Shown piece after piece: positions 24,448 through 31,539 of a stretch of 64,000 nt of DNA. A model generated the notes under the pieces. The model was not told the origin of the DNA, made no database searches, and saw only the letters and a program-made list of their open reading frames with translations. The DNA lies in contig NZ_BLXZ01000011.1 of NCBI RefSeq assembly GCF_014193675.1, forward strand, positions 1-64,000, in the 5' to 3' direction. A program made the position numbers and the translations under genes. Position 1 is the stretch's first letter. The number at the start of each line of letters is the position of its first letter. The DNA is from Geomonas limicola (lineage in GTDB: Bacteria; Desulfobacterota; Desulfuromonadia; Geobacterales; Geobacteraceae).

Positions 24448-25611
24448 ATGGGCTTTTTTTCAGAGTATCTCGCTTCACAGTTACATCAGGACCCAATACG
24501 GTTGCTTGCTGAACGTAAACTCCAACTGTCACGGATCTCCGCCCTTCGGGGAGGAAGGGATATTCTGGTTTACGCTGGAGACATTAATGCCTCTGACCAA
24601 CCAACTCAAATCGGGTACGAAGATTTATTGCCTTTTGGGGACCAACTGGCGAATCTTAACGGCAAAGCAATAGACATTATCGTTGAGACGCCTGGTGGAT
24701 ACGCTGAAGTAGTTGAAGATATAGTGAGAATCGTCCGAAACAAGTACTCAGATTTCGCAATAATCGTTCCAGGGTGGGCTAAGAGCGCAGGGACAATCTT
24801 AGCAATGGCTGCCGACGAAATTTTGATGGGGCCAATGTCGGCACTTGGGCCGATTGATGCGCAGATGCAATGGCAGGGGAAAAGGTTTTCTGCGGGCGAG
24901 TTGTTAGATGGGATGACAAAAATTAAAGATGAGGTCCTCGCGAAAGGCTTTTTAAGCCAAGCCTACATTCCCCTTTTACAGGGCATCTCACCAGGAGAAC
25001 TACAGCGTGCCGAAAATGCGCAGCAATTCTCGCAAACACTGGTAAAAGACTGGCTCGTGAAGTTTAAGTTCAAAAACTGGCACACCCATTCGAGCACAGG
25101 TGCTCCTGTAACTGAAGAAGATAAGAAACAAAGAGCTGAGGACATTGCCGCCCTTCTGTGCGACCATGCCAAGTGGCTGACACATGGCAGATCTTTGAAG
25201 ATAGAAGACCTACGGAAAATGAAGCTCGAAATTGCAGATTACTCCGTGAATACTGCCCTGGCAGAGGCGATCCGGAGATATCATGTGCTCCTCCAAATGA
25301 CTTTCCAACTGGGTCACTTTAAAATCTTCGAAACCACCTCCAGTCAAATCGTCAGGTCTGTGCAGAAAAACGCCCCGGTATTTCCGGCGTTAGCTCCCCC
25401 TGGTGGTCAAGGTTCGATGGCCGAAATAGAAGTGCTTTGCCCCGCGTGTGGGACCCAAGCCAAATTACAAGCTAGCCAACCTGGTACCCCTCTAAAACCA
25501 GGCAATCTAAATTTCCCCGTAGAGAACGCGTTCCCATGCCCGAAATGTGGTTTTATGCATGACTTAGCACAAGTTAGAGCCCAATTGAAAACGATGGGCC
25601 TTGGTGTATAA
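24448..25611 (+). CDS. SDH-type (ClpP/SppA-like) serine protease with C-terminal zinc ribbon
   Basis: A 387-residue protein of the serine dehydrogenase proteinase (SDH_sah) class of the ClpP/crotonase fold. TPGGYAEVVEDI (81-92) forms the oxyanion turn, and the likely nucleophile is Ser113 in WAKSAGTIL. GPMSALGPIDAQ (128-139) is the family's following loop. No transmembrane segment precedes it. Residues 331-367 add a zinc ribbon (Cys331-x2-Cys334, Cys364-x2-Cys367). It follows AAAGGAG and its own candidate promoter near attR, the usual place for cargo genes. The role, possibly defence, is inferred. Confidence 0.85.
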   Translation: MGFFSEYLASQLHQDPIRLLAERKLQLSRISALRGGRDILVYAGDINASDQPTQIGYEDLLPFGDQLANLNGKAIDIIVETPGGYAEVVEDIVRIVRNKYSDFAIIVPGWAKSAGTILAMAADEILMGPMSALGPIDAQMQWQGKRFSAGELLDGMTKIKDEVLAKGFLSQAYIPLLQGISPGELQRAENAQQFSQTLVKDWLVKFKFKNWHTHSSTGAPVTEEDKKQRAEDIAALLCDHAKWLTHGRSLKIEDLRKMKLEIADYSVNTALAEAIRRYHVLLQMTFQLGHFKIFETTSSQIVRSVQKNAPVFPALAPPGGQGSMAEIEVLCPACGTQAKLQASQPGTPLKPGNLNFPVENAFPCPKCGFMHDLAQVRAQLKTMGLGV

Positions 25612-25687
25612 ATTACGCGCTACCTTAACTTTTTTATCCTGACTGACGATAAGGATTATGTTATCATTGCCCCACCTGGAGGAGAAA

Positions 25688-25846
25688 ATGGAGACATCGG
25701 AAAGATTTAAGATTCTGTTTGAGGCGTTGCCCCCCATTGAGGTTACAACTACTACGGTATATCAGGAGTGCGAGGCGATCAGCAGACTTCGCGCGATTGT
25801 TGAAGGGGTCATGGCGCCCACCTCCACTACTACCTATTCAACGTAA
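25688..25846 (+). CDS. small hypothetical protein
   Basis: A 52-residue product starting METSERFKILFEALPPIEVT, with GGAGGAG before ATG. It has no recognised motif and a Thr/Ser-rich end. It ends 46 bases before a strong terminator and is probably co-transcribed with the protease gene. Confidence 0.55.
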   Translation: METSERFKILFEALPPIEVTTTTVYQECEAISRLRAIVEGVMAPTSTTTYST

Positions 25847-25892
25847 GCTTAGCCTCTGCTGCTGGCAGGCAGGCCTGCTCCAACCTGTTTTA

Positions 25893-25930
25893 AAAACGCC
25901 CCATCGGTCCCGAGGGGCGTTTTTTATTTT
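25893..25930 (+). terminator. intrinsic terminator after the protease unit
   Basis: A 10-bp stem AAAACGCCCC/GGGGCGTTTT (25,893-25,902 with 25,914-25,923) is followed by a T-run to 25,926. The A-run on the other side makes it usable in both directions. Confidence 0.85.
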
Positions 25931-26013
25931 AGGGGGCGGCGGCCCAGGTTCTTAGCAGCCTGACTGATTACCATGCACAATAAACCAAGTGTATAGTAAT
26001 GGGAGGGGGCAGT

Positions 26014-26190
26014 ATGGTGGATCGATTGCTCGACACCCTTGAGGCGGCAAAACTTCTTGCCACTGCTGAACAGACTCTTCGGATCTGGCGTGTTCAGGGC
26101 AAAGGACCAAAGTTTGTAAAACTGGGTCGGGCTGTCCGTTACAGGGAAAGCGACATTGCCGCGTTCATCAAGTCTTTAGAGACGACATAA
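26014..26190 (+). CDS. excisionase/AlpA-like HTH protein
   Basis: A 58-residue protein, MVDRLLDTLEAAKLLATAEQ, then TLRIWRVQGKGPKFVKLGRAVRYRESDIAAFI. This is the complete winged-helix pattern of the MerR-like excisionase group (HTH_17). I chose ATG at 26,014, four bases after GGAGGGGG; an upstream ATG overlaps that site. It lies about 380 bases from attR, so an Xis-like architectural or regulatory role is plausible. A second protein of the same type is at 13,013. Confidence 0.82.
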   Translation: MVDRLLDTLEAAKLLATAEQTLRIWRVQGKGPKFVKLGRAVRYRESDIAAFIKSLETT

Positions 26191-26290
26191 AACACGAGCA
26201 CAAAGCGTTGGCATCCCAGTTTGGCCACGGTAGCAGGCCGCCTCCCTCTTCTGGAGAAGAACTTCCAAGTCTCTTTCCCTTGGCAGGTCA

Positions 26291-26482
26291 TTATCGAGGC
26301 TTTCTCGGATAGATTCCTTTTTTTGCGGCCGCTTCAAGGAAGGCCTGCCGACGCGCCGCAAATGATTCTGGGGCAACAGGGGGCTCACCTTGAAGGAAAG
26401 GTGAATGTGATAGAAGGAGGGGGGCCAGCAGTGTGACGACTTCTTTAGCAATAGCCACATGGTCTTCGTGATCAAGTTGCAT
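26291..26482 (-). CDS. small hypothetical protein on the minus strand
   Basis: A 63-residue product starting MQLDHEDHVAIAKEVVTLLA and ending in a basic helix (RRQAFLEAAAKKGIYPRKPR). ATG at 26,482 has GAGG six bases upstream. It is one of only two element genes oriented like the host genes and lies just inside attR. The displaced native smc promoter region reads straight into it. Function unknown. Confidence 0.6.
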   Translation of the reverse strand: MQLDHEDHVAIAKEVVTLLAPLLLSHSPFLQGEPPVAPESFAARRQAFLEAAAKKGIYPRKPR

Positions 26483-26499
26483 ATTTAGCCTCACTAGGG

Positions 26500-26519
26500 T
26501 GACACTATAGAGCCACTAC
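26500..26519. repeat. probable integrase arm-type site, right end
   Basis: TGACACTATAGAGCCACTAC matches 16 of 20 bases of the left-end copy at 11,181-11,200 in the same orientation. It lies 51 bases from the right core site. Confidence 0.55.
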
Positions 26520-26558
26520 AAAGAGCTTACCTATTTTTTAGCGTATAATTGCCTAGAG

Positions 26559-26606
26559 TTATGAGCTTTGGACTTGAAACCCAATATCGAGGCGTTTAAT
26601 TCTCAT
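26559..26606 (-). pseudogene. displaced native smc 5' end (attR)
   Basis: ATG at 26,606 opens with MRIKRL, the same first six residues as the working smc. A two-base deletion relative to attL, between 26,587 and 26,588, then shifts the frame, and the stub stops after 15 codons. The 17-bp core is at 26,571-26,587. It is the original host start region, cut off from the smc body by the element. Confidence 0.85.
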
Positions 26607-26615
26607 CGGGTGGGC

Positions 26616-26644
26616 ATAGTAGCAGAGAGCGGGTTTTACTGCAA
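26616..26644 (-). promoter_or_regulatory. candidate native smc promoter, now orphaned
   Basis: Minus-strand TTGCAG (26,639-26,644), 17 bases, TACTAT (26,616-26,621), directly upstream of the displaced ATG. The match is moderate. If real, transcription would start only a few bases before the ATG and would now run into the element. Confidence 0.35.
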
Positions 26645-26840
26645 AGGCAAAGATGACAAGGGCTGACAGCCGGTTCGTGGATCAGGTCCGCGCTGCAGTT
26701 CGAGCTTCCCATCCGGGCTTTTAATTCAAAGTTCAGCTCAGAAAACTGGTTCCGGAAGCTGCCGCATCCCCGCCTGCACTCCCCCCGGGAGACCGGGACC
26801 AAGATGGCTCACCCGAAGCGCCTTTTCTCGAGTAGATACG

Positions 26841-26870
26841 CAAAGAGGCACGGTTTCCCGTGCCTCTTTG
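26841..26870 (-). terminator. rplQ/alpha-operon terminator
   Basis: A perfect 13-bp stem (26,841-26,853 with 26,858-26,870) with loop TTTC lies 26 bases after the rplQ stop. The 3' stem arm ends CTCTTTG on the minus strand. Confidence 0.7.
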
Positions 26871-26895
26871 GCTACTGCTGTAATTTTTACGAAGA

Positions 26896-27405
26896 TTACT
26901 CTTCAGTCTTCTCTTCGGCCGGAGCTTCAACCGCTTCCGCAGCGGCCGGAGCTTCTTCGACTGCCGGAGCAACCGCGGCGACCGGAGCTGCCTTCTCGAC
27001 CTTGGCAGCCTTCGGAGCAGCCGGCTTAGCAGCTTTCTTCGGCTTCATCTCTGCTTCCACCAGTTCAATGATGGAGACCGGTGCGTTGTCGCCCGGACGG
27101 ATGCCCAGCTTGATGATCCGGGTGTAACCACCCTGACGCTCGGCGTACATCGGTGCGATTTCGGTGAAGAGCTTGGTCACGACCTTCTTGTCGCGGATGT
27201 AGGCAGCTGCAAGCCTGGTCGCGTGAAGGTCACCCTTCTTACCGAGGGTGATCATACGCTCGGCGATGGAACGGAGCTCTTTCGCCTTAGCGTCGGTCGT
27301 GGTGATCTTTCCGTGCTCGAGAAAGGACGTCACCATGTTCCTGAACATGGCGATCCTGTGGCTTGTGGTCCTGCCTAATCTTCTACCCGCGCTGTTGTGA
27401 CGCAT
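26896..27405 (-). CDS. rplQ: 50S ribosomal protein L17
   Basis: Large-subunit protein at the exit-tunnel region. The conserved body (MRHNSAGRRLGRTTSHRIAMFRNM to GDNAPVSIIELVE) covers about 117 residues. Residues 118-169 form an added low-complexity tail, Lys/Ala/Pro then Glu/Ala-rich, making the protein longer than the usual 115-130. Last gene of the alpha operon, after rpoA. Confidence 0.98.
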   Translation of the reverse strand: MRHNSAGRRLGRTTSHRIAMFRNMVTSFLEHGKITTTDAKAKELRSIAERMITLGKKGDLHATRLAAAYIRDKKVVTKLFTEIAPMYAERQGGYTRIIKLGIRPGDNAPVSIIELVEAEMKPKKAAKPAAPKAAKVEKAAPVAAVAPAVEEAPAAAEAVEAPAEEKTEE

Positions 27406-27447
27406 ATCAATTCACTTCCTTTTATCTAAAAGTAAAGTCTTACAAGA

Positions 27448-28467
27448 CTATTCTTCTTTCTGCTCGCCTCTCAGGCGCCTCATGATCTCCGGGTCGGGGA
27501 AGTTTTCCAGCTTCATTCCCAGGGTGAGTCCCATATCGACCAGGATGTCCTTGATCTCGTTGAGCGACTTGCGGCCTAAGTTCTGGGTTTTCAGCATTTC
27601 GGCTTCGCTTCTGGAAACCAGTTCGCCGATCAGCTTGATTCCGGCATTCTTCAGGCAGTTGGCCGAACGGACCGAGAGCTCGAGTTCGTCTACCGAGCGA
27701 TAGAGGTTCTCGTTGAAGCGCTCGCGCTCCTCTTCCGGCTCCGCCTCTTCCTGCGGTTCCACATCCTCATCGAAGTTGATGAAGATGGAGAGCTGGTCCT
27801 TCAGGATCTTGGAGGCAAAAGCCACCGCGTCCTGCGGCTTCACCGAACCGTCGGTCCAGACTTCGATGGTCAGCTTGTCGTAGTCGGTGATCTGGCCTAC
27901 GCGAGCGTTGGTGACGGTAAAGTTGACCTTGTAGACCGGGGAGAAAATTGCGTCGATGGGAATGGTTCCCACCGGTGCCTTCTCGTCGCGGTTACGGTCT
28001 GCCGGGACGTAGCCCTTGCCAACCTTGACCACCAGGTCCATCTCCAGGTTCGCGTCCTTGGAGCAGGTCGCGATGTGGTGTTCGGGGTTCAGGATCTCAA
28101 CGTTGTTGTCGGTGAGGATGTCCTTCGCCTTCACCACCCCTTCGCCCTTCTGGACGATGCGGATCATCCGGGGCTCGTTGCCGTGGACCTTGAGACGTAC
28201 ACCCTTCAGGTTCAGGATGATGTCGGTCATGTCCTCGGTGACGCCGGGAACCGCGGAGAACTCGTGCAGCACCCCTTTGGCCTTCACCGAGACGATGGCG
28301 GCACCCTGGAGGCTGGAGAGGAGAACCCGGCGCAGTCCGGTGCCGAGGGTGGTGCCGAACCCCCTTTCAAAGGGCTCGGCGTAGAACTTACCGTATGTAT
28401 TAGTGAGCGATTCTGTCTCAACCTGAAGTTTCTTCGGCCTGATCAGATCGCGCCAATTTTTATACAT
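27448..28467 (-). CDS. rpoA: RNA polymerase alpha subunit
   Basis: The 339-residue subunit whose N-terminal domain (about 1-235) nucleates the polymerase. The C-terminal domain (about 255-320; LELSVRSANCLKNAGI) binds UP elements and activators. An acidic linker (EDVEPQEEAEPEEERERF) joins them. Full length. It lies between rpsD and rplQ, the usual order. Confidence 0.99.
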   Translation of the reverse strand: MYKNWRDLIRPKKLQVETESLTNTYGKFYAEPFERGFGTTLGTGLRRVLLSSLQGAAIVSVKAKGVLHEFSAVPGVTEDMTDIILNLKGVRLKVHGNEPRMIRIVQKGEGVVKAKDILTDNNVEILNPEHHIATCSKDANLEMDLVVKVGKGYVPADRNRDEKAPVGTIPIDAIFSPVYKVNFTVTNARVGQITDYDKLTIEVWTDGSVKPQDAVAFASKILKDQLSIFINFDEDVEPQEEAEPEEERERFNENLYRSVDELELSVRSANCLKNAGIKLIGELVSRSEAEMLKTQNLGRKSLNEIKDILVDMGLTLGMKLENFPDPEIMRRLRGEQKEE

Positions 28468-28500
28468 TTAGATCCCCCTGTATAGGTTGTAGTTCAGCCT

Positions 28501-29127
28501 TTACTTGGAGTAGAGCTCGACGATCAACTGCTCCTGAATCGGCATGGTGATGTCTTCGCGTACCGGCAGCAGCTTCACGGTGCCTTTGAAGGCGTCCTTG
28601 TCCAGCTCCAGCCACTGCGGAATACCCCTGCGAACTACTGCCTCGAGAGATTCGGTGATGCTTGCGACCTTGCGGCTCTTCTCGCGCAGCTGCAGCACAT
28701 CGCCAGCTTTAACCTGGATGGACGGGATGTTTGCCTTCCGGCCGTTCAGGGTGAAGTGGCTGTGGCGCACCAGCTGACGTGCTTCCGTACGGGAAGCGGC
28801 GAAGCCGAGACGGTAGATGACGTTGTCGAGCCTGCGCTCGAGCAGGAACAACAGGTTTTCGCCGGTGACACCCTTCATCCGGTCTGCGGACTCGAAGTAA
28901 CCGCGGAACTGGTTCTCCAGGATGCCGTAGATGCGACGCACCTTCTGTTTTTCACGCAACTGAACGCCGTAATCAGAAACTTTTACGCGACCCTGACCAT
29001 GCTGGCCCGGCGGATAGCTCCTTCTCTTAATGGCACACTTGTCAGTGTAGCAACGCTCGCCTTTAAGAAAAAGTTCCGTGCCTTCCCGCCTGCACAGCCT
29101 GCATGAGGGTCCTGTATACCTAGCCAA
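28501..29127 (-). CDS. rpsD: 30S ribosomal protein S4
   Basis: Primary 16S-binding assembly protein of 208 residues, and in many bacteria the translational repressor of the alpha operon. The S4 domain (LDNVIYRLGFAASRTEARQLV, near 100) is complete. The N-terminus has a C-x2-C...C-type zinc knot (CRLCRREG, then CYTDKC), as in zinc-binding S4. The start is TTG at 29,127, with AAGGAGG six bases upstream. Confidence 0.98.
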   Translation of the reverse strand: MARYTGPSCRLCRREGTELFLKGERCYTDKCAIKRRSYPPGQHGQGRVKVSDYGVQLREKQKVRRIYGILENQFRGYFESADRMKGVTGENLLFLLERRLDNVIYRLGFAASRTEARQLVRHSHFTLNGRKANIPSIQVKAGDVLQLREKSRKVASITESLEAVVRRGIPQWLELDKDAFKGTVKLLPVREDITMPIQEQLIVELYSK

Positions 29128-29188
29128 TGAAGACCTCCTTGAATCCTAACTGATAGTTCCGTAACTCTAGTACCGACGCGTGTCCGGA

Positions 29189-29584
29189 CTAGACTCTTCT
29201 TCTCTTCGGGGGACGGCAGCCGTTGTGCGGAATCGGCGTGACGTCGCGGATGAAGCTGACGGCAAAGCCGGCAGCCTGCAGGGCGCGCAGTGCGGACTCG
29301 CGGCCGGAGCCGGGGCCCTTCACGTAGACCTCGATGGTGCGCATGCCATGCTCCTGGGCCTTCTTCGCGGCATCCTCTGCAGCCATCTGCGCTGCAAACG
29401 GGGTGCTCTTGCGGGAACCCTTGAAGCCCTTGGCACCAGAGGTGCACCAGGCGACCACGTTACCGACCGGGTCGGTGATGGTGATCATGGTATTGTTGAA
29501 GGTAGCCTGAATGTGGGCCACCCCAGTGGGGATATTCTTTTTCTCTTTTTTCTTCTTTACGACCTTCTTAGCCGGGCTCGCCAT
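29189..29584 (-). CDS. rpsK: 30S ribosomal protein S11
   Basis: Platform protein near the decoding/E site, 131 residues. Its basic N-terminus (KKVVKKKKEKKN) and conserved GVAHIQATFNNT and NGCRPPKRRRV ends are intact. It lies 12 bases after rpsM in the alpha operon. Confidence 0.98.
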   Translation of the reverse strand: MASPAKKVVKKKKEKKNIPTGVAHIQATFNNTMITITDPVGNVVAWCTSGAKGFKGSRKSTPFAAQMAAEDAAKKAQEHGMRTIEVYVKGPGSGRESALRALQAAGFAVSFIRDVTPIPHNGCRPPKRRRV

Positions 29585-29596
29585 TATCCCTCCAGA

Positions 29597-29965
29597 TTAT
29601 TTCTTCTTGCCAGCGACCGTACGAGCCGGCCCTTTCCTGGTGCGTGCGTTGGTCTTGGTGCGCTGACCGCGGCAGGGCAGACCTTTCCTGTGACGGAGAC
29701 CGCGGTAGCAGCCGAGATCCATCAGACGCTTGATGCTCATAGAGATGTCACGGCGCAGGTCGCCCTCAACCTTGACACTCTTGTCGATGTAATCCCTGAT
29801 CTTGGAGACTTCCGCCTCGGTCAGGTTGTCACAACGGGTGTTGAAGTCCACACCGGTTGCTTTCAGGATTTCCTGGGAAAGAGACCTTCCGATACCGTAA
29901 ATGTAGGTAAGGGCGATCTCGATTCTTTTATTTTTGGGTAGGTCTACCCCTGCGATACGTGCCAA
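29597..29965 (-). CDS. rpsM: 30S ribosomal protein S13
   Basis: Head protein contacting the P-site tRNA and the L5 bridge, 122 residues. It begins MARIAGVDLPKNKRIEIALT. The helix-two-turn-helix (YIYGIGRSLSQEIL) and the basic C-terminal tail (TNARTRKGPARTVAGKKK) are present. First gene after rpmJ. Confidence 0.98.
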   Translation of the reverse strand: MARIAGVDLPKNKRIEIALTYIYGIGRSLSQEILKATGVDFNTRCDNLTEAEVSKIRDYIDKSVKVEGDLRRDISMSIKRLMDLGCYRGLRHRKGLPCRGQRTKTNARTRKGPARTVAGKKK

Positions 29966-29990
29966 TGCCCGCTCCTCCTAATAGTTGCTC

Positions 29991-30104
29991 TTAACCCTGT
30001 CTCTGGGAATGCTTGGGAATGTCGCAGATAACACGCACGATCCCTTTACGCTTAACAATTTTGCACTTTACACAGATCTTCTTTACCGATGCACGAACCT
30101 TCAT
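29991..30104 (-). CDS. rpmJ: 50S ribosomal protein L36 (zinc type)
   Basis: A 37-residue protein, MKVRASVKKICVKCKIVKRK, with zinc ligands Cys11, Cys14, Cys27 and His32. It is the smallest large-subunit protein. It lies 32 bases after map. No infA (IF-1) gene is found between map and rpmJ, where some bacteria carry it. Confidence 0.97.
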   Translation of the reverse strand: MKVRASVKKICVKCKIVKRKGIVRVICDIPKHSQRQG

Positions 30105-30136
30105 AGTTCACTTCCTCTCAAAACGTAGTGCCGTTC

Positions 30137-30883
30137 TTATAATCGTGAAAGTATCAGCGGGCCGTTGTCAGTTACCGCCACCGTGTGCTCGAAGTGGGCC
30201 GAGAGCCCGCCGTCGCAGGTGACTGCCGTCCAACCGTCCTGCAAAACCTTTACATCGAAACCCTTCTCGTTGATCATCGGCTCGATGGCGAGCACCATGC
30301 CGGCCTTGAGCTTGGGACCTTTGCCGGGAGCGCCGAAGTTGGGGATCTGCGGCCCCTCGTGCAGCTCTTTCCCGATACCATGTCCTACGAAGTCGCGCAC
30401 CACGGAGAAGCCGTGCTTCTCGACGTGTGCCTGGACCGCGTGGGAGACGTCCGAAAGCCGGTGTTCGGTGTCGGCCATCTCGATTGCCTTGTAGAGCGAC
30501 TCCTCAGTGACCCGGATCAGCTTGGCCGCCTGGGGCGAGATCTCGCCAACCGGGACGGTGATCGCCGCGTCTCCGTAGAAGCCGCCGTAGATCACACCGA
30601 AGTCGAGGCTCACGATGTCGCCGGCGTTCAGTACCCGACCGGAAGGCATTCCGTGAACCACCTGCTCGTTCACCGAGCAGCAAAGCGAATAGGGAAAGCC
30701 GCTGTAACCCTTGAAGGCCGGCTTCGCCTTCCGTTTCAGCGTTTCCTTCTCGGCGAAGGTATCGAGCTCGAGGAGCGTGACACCCGGTGCAACTATTTCT
30801 TTGAGGCCGGCCAGGATCTCGGCGACCATCCTGCTGGCCACCGCCATCTTCTGGATCTCGGCAGGCGATTTGAGTACGATCAC
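30137..30883 (-). CDS. map: methionine aminopeptidase, type I
   Basis: Removes the N-terminal Met from new proteins. The 248-residue single-domain enzyme carries the metal-site residues in VVHGMPSGR (His near 79), SLDFGVIYGGFYGD (two Asp), GHGIGKELHEGP (His), and the C-terminal Glu residues of MVLAIEPM and GLSAHFEHT. The start is GTG, three bases after the adk stop. Confidence 0.98.
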   Translation of the reverse strand: MIVLKSPAEIQKMAVASRMVAEILAGLKEIVAPGVTLLELDTFAEKETLKRKAKPAFKGYSGFPYSLCCSVNEQVVHGMPSGRVLNAGDIVSLDFGVIYGGFYGDAAITVPVGEISPQAAKLIRVTEESLYKAIEMADTEHRLSDVSHAVQAHVEKHGFSVVRDFVGHGIGKELHEGPQIPNFGAPGKGPKLKAGMVLAIEPMINEKGFDVKVLQDGWTAVTCDGGLSAHFEHTVAVTDNGPLILSRL

Positions 30884-30886
30884 GAC

Positions 30887-31531
30887 TTAGGCCTGAATCT
30901 GGGTGAGGATCGCGCCCTGAACCCCGTCTACCGTGCCGAGGCCGTCAACCGAGCGCAGCAGTCCGAAGCCCTGGTAGTAGGCGATGAGCGGTGCAGTCTG
31001 CTCGTCGTACACCTTGAGGCGGTTCAGGATGGTGGCTTCCTTGTCGTCCTCACGCTGGTACAGCTCACCCGCGCATGCGTCGCACACGCCGACCACCTTG
31101 GGAGGTGCAAACTCAACGTGGTACACTGCGCCGCACTTTGCGCAGGCACGGCGACCGGTGAGGCGCTTCAGGAGCTCCTGCTGATCAACCGAGAGCGAGA
31201 CCACGTGGTCGATGGCCCGCCCCTGCCGCGACAGCACACCCTTGAGAGCGTCTGCCTGACCGACGGTACGCGGAAAGCCATCCAGGATGAAGCCCGGAGC
31301 GCAGTCCGACTGAGCCAAACGCTCCTCGACGATGCCGATCACCACCTCGTCAGGGACCAGGGCACCGGCGTCCATGAACCCCTTGGCCTTGACCCCCATC
31401 GGGGTGAGGTCTTTAACGGCAGCCCGCAGAATATCGCCAGTGGATATCTGCGGGATGCCGAACCTGTCTATTAACAGTTTTGCTTGGGTTCCCTTGCCGA
31501 CGCCCGGGGGCCCAAGAAGGATCAGATTCAT
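30887..31531 (-). CDS. adk: adenylate kinase
   Basis: Interconverts ATP, ADP and AMP. The P-loop GPPGVGKGTQA is at residues 7-17, and the 214-residue length is that of long-type enzymes. The lid domain carries a four-cysteine zinc site (CAKCGAVYHVEF, then CDAC), as in zinc-containing Adk. DGFPRT is intact. Eight bases separate it from secY. Confidence 0.98.
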   Translation of the reverse strand: MNLILLGPPGVGKGTQAKLLIDRFGIPQISTGDILRAAVKDLTPMGVKAKGFMDAGALVPDEVVIGIVEERLAQSDCAPGFILDGFPRTVGQADALKGVLSRQGRAIDHVVSLSVDQQELLKRLTGRRACAKCGAVYHVEFAPPKVVGVCDACAGELYQREDDKEATILNRLKVYDEQTAPLIAYYQGFGLLRSVDGLGTVDGVQGAILTQIQA

Positions 31532-31539
31532 GGCGAGTC

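Larger units (their letters stand above)
11056..26587. mobile_element. integrated satellite- or prophage-like element in the 5' end of smc
   Basis: About 15.5 kb of DNA bounded by a 17-bp direct repeat, GACTTGAAACCCAATAT, at 11,056-11,072 and 26,571-26,587. It starts with a tyrosine integrase and has a repressor/excisionase switch, structural phage genes (S49 protease, tape measure), a P4-like replication module with iterons, and a protease cargo gene. It lacks terminase, portal, capsid, tail-fibre, relaxase and type IV secretion genes. Most genes run on the plus strand, opposite to the host block. Base and codon use look more mixed and AT-rich than the flanking genes. A phage satellite (PICI/P4-like) or remnant prophage fits best. 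Confidence 0.9.

Noticed and set aside
11056..26587. Integrative conjugative element
   Set aside because: No relaxase, coupling protein or type IV secretion genes. The module content is phage/satellite-like.
26500..26895. tRNA-derived attachment site at the right end
   Set aside because: No tRNA fragment is found at either junction. The repeats match smc codons instead.
30105..30136. infA (IF-1) expected between map and rpmJ
   Set aside because: Only 32 bases separate the two genes, so infA must lie elsewhere in the genome.
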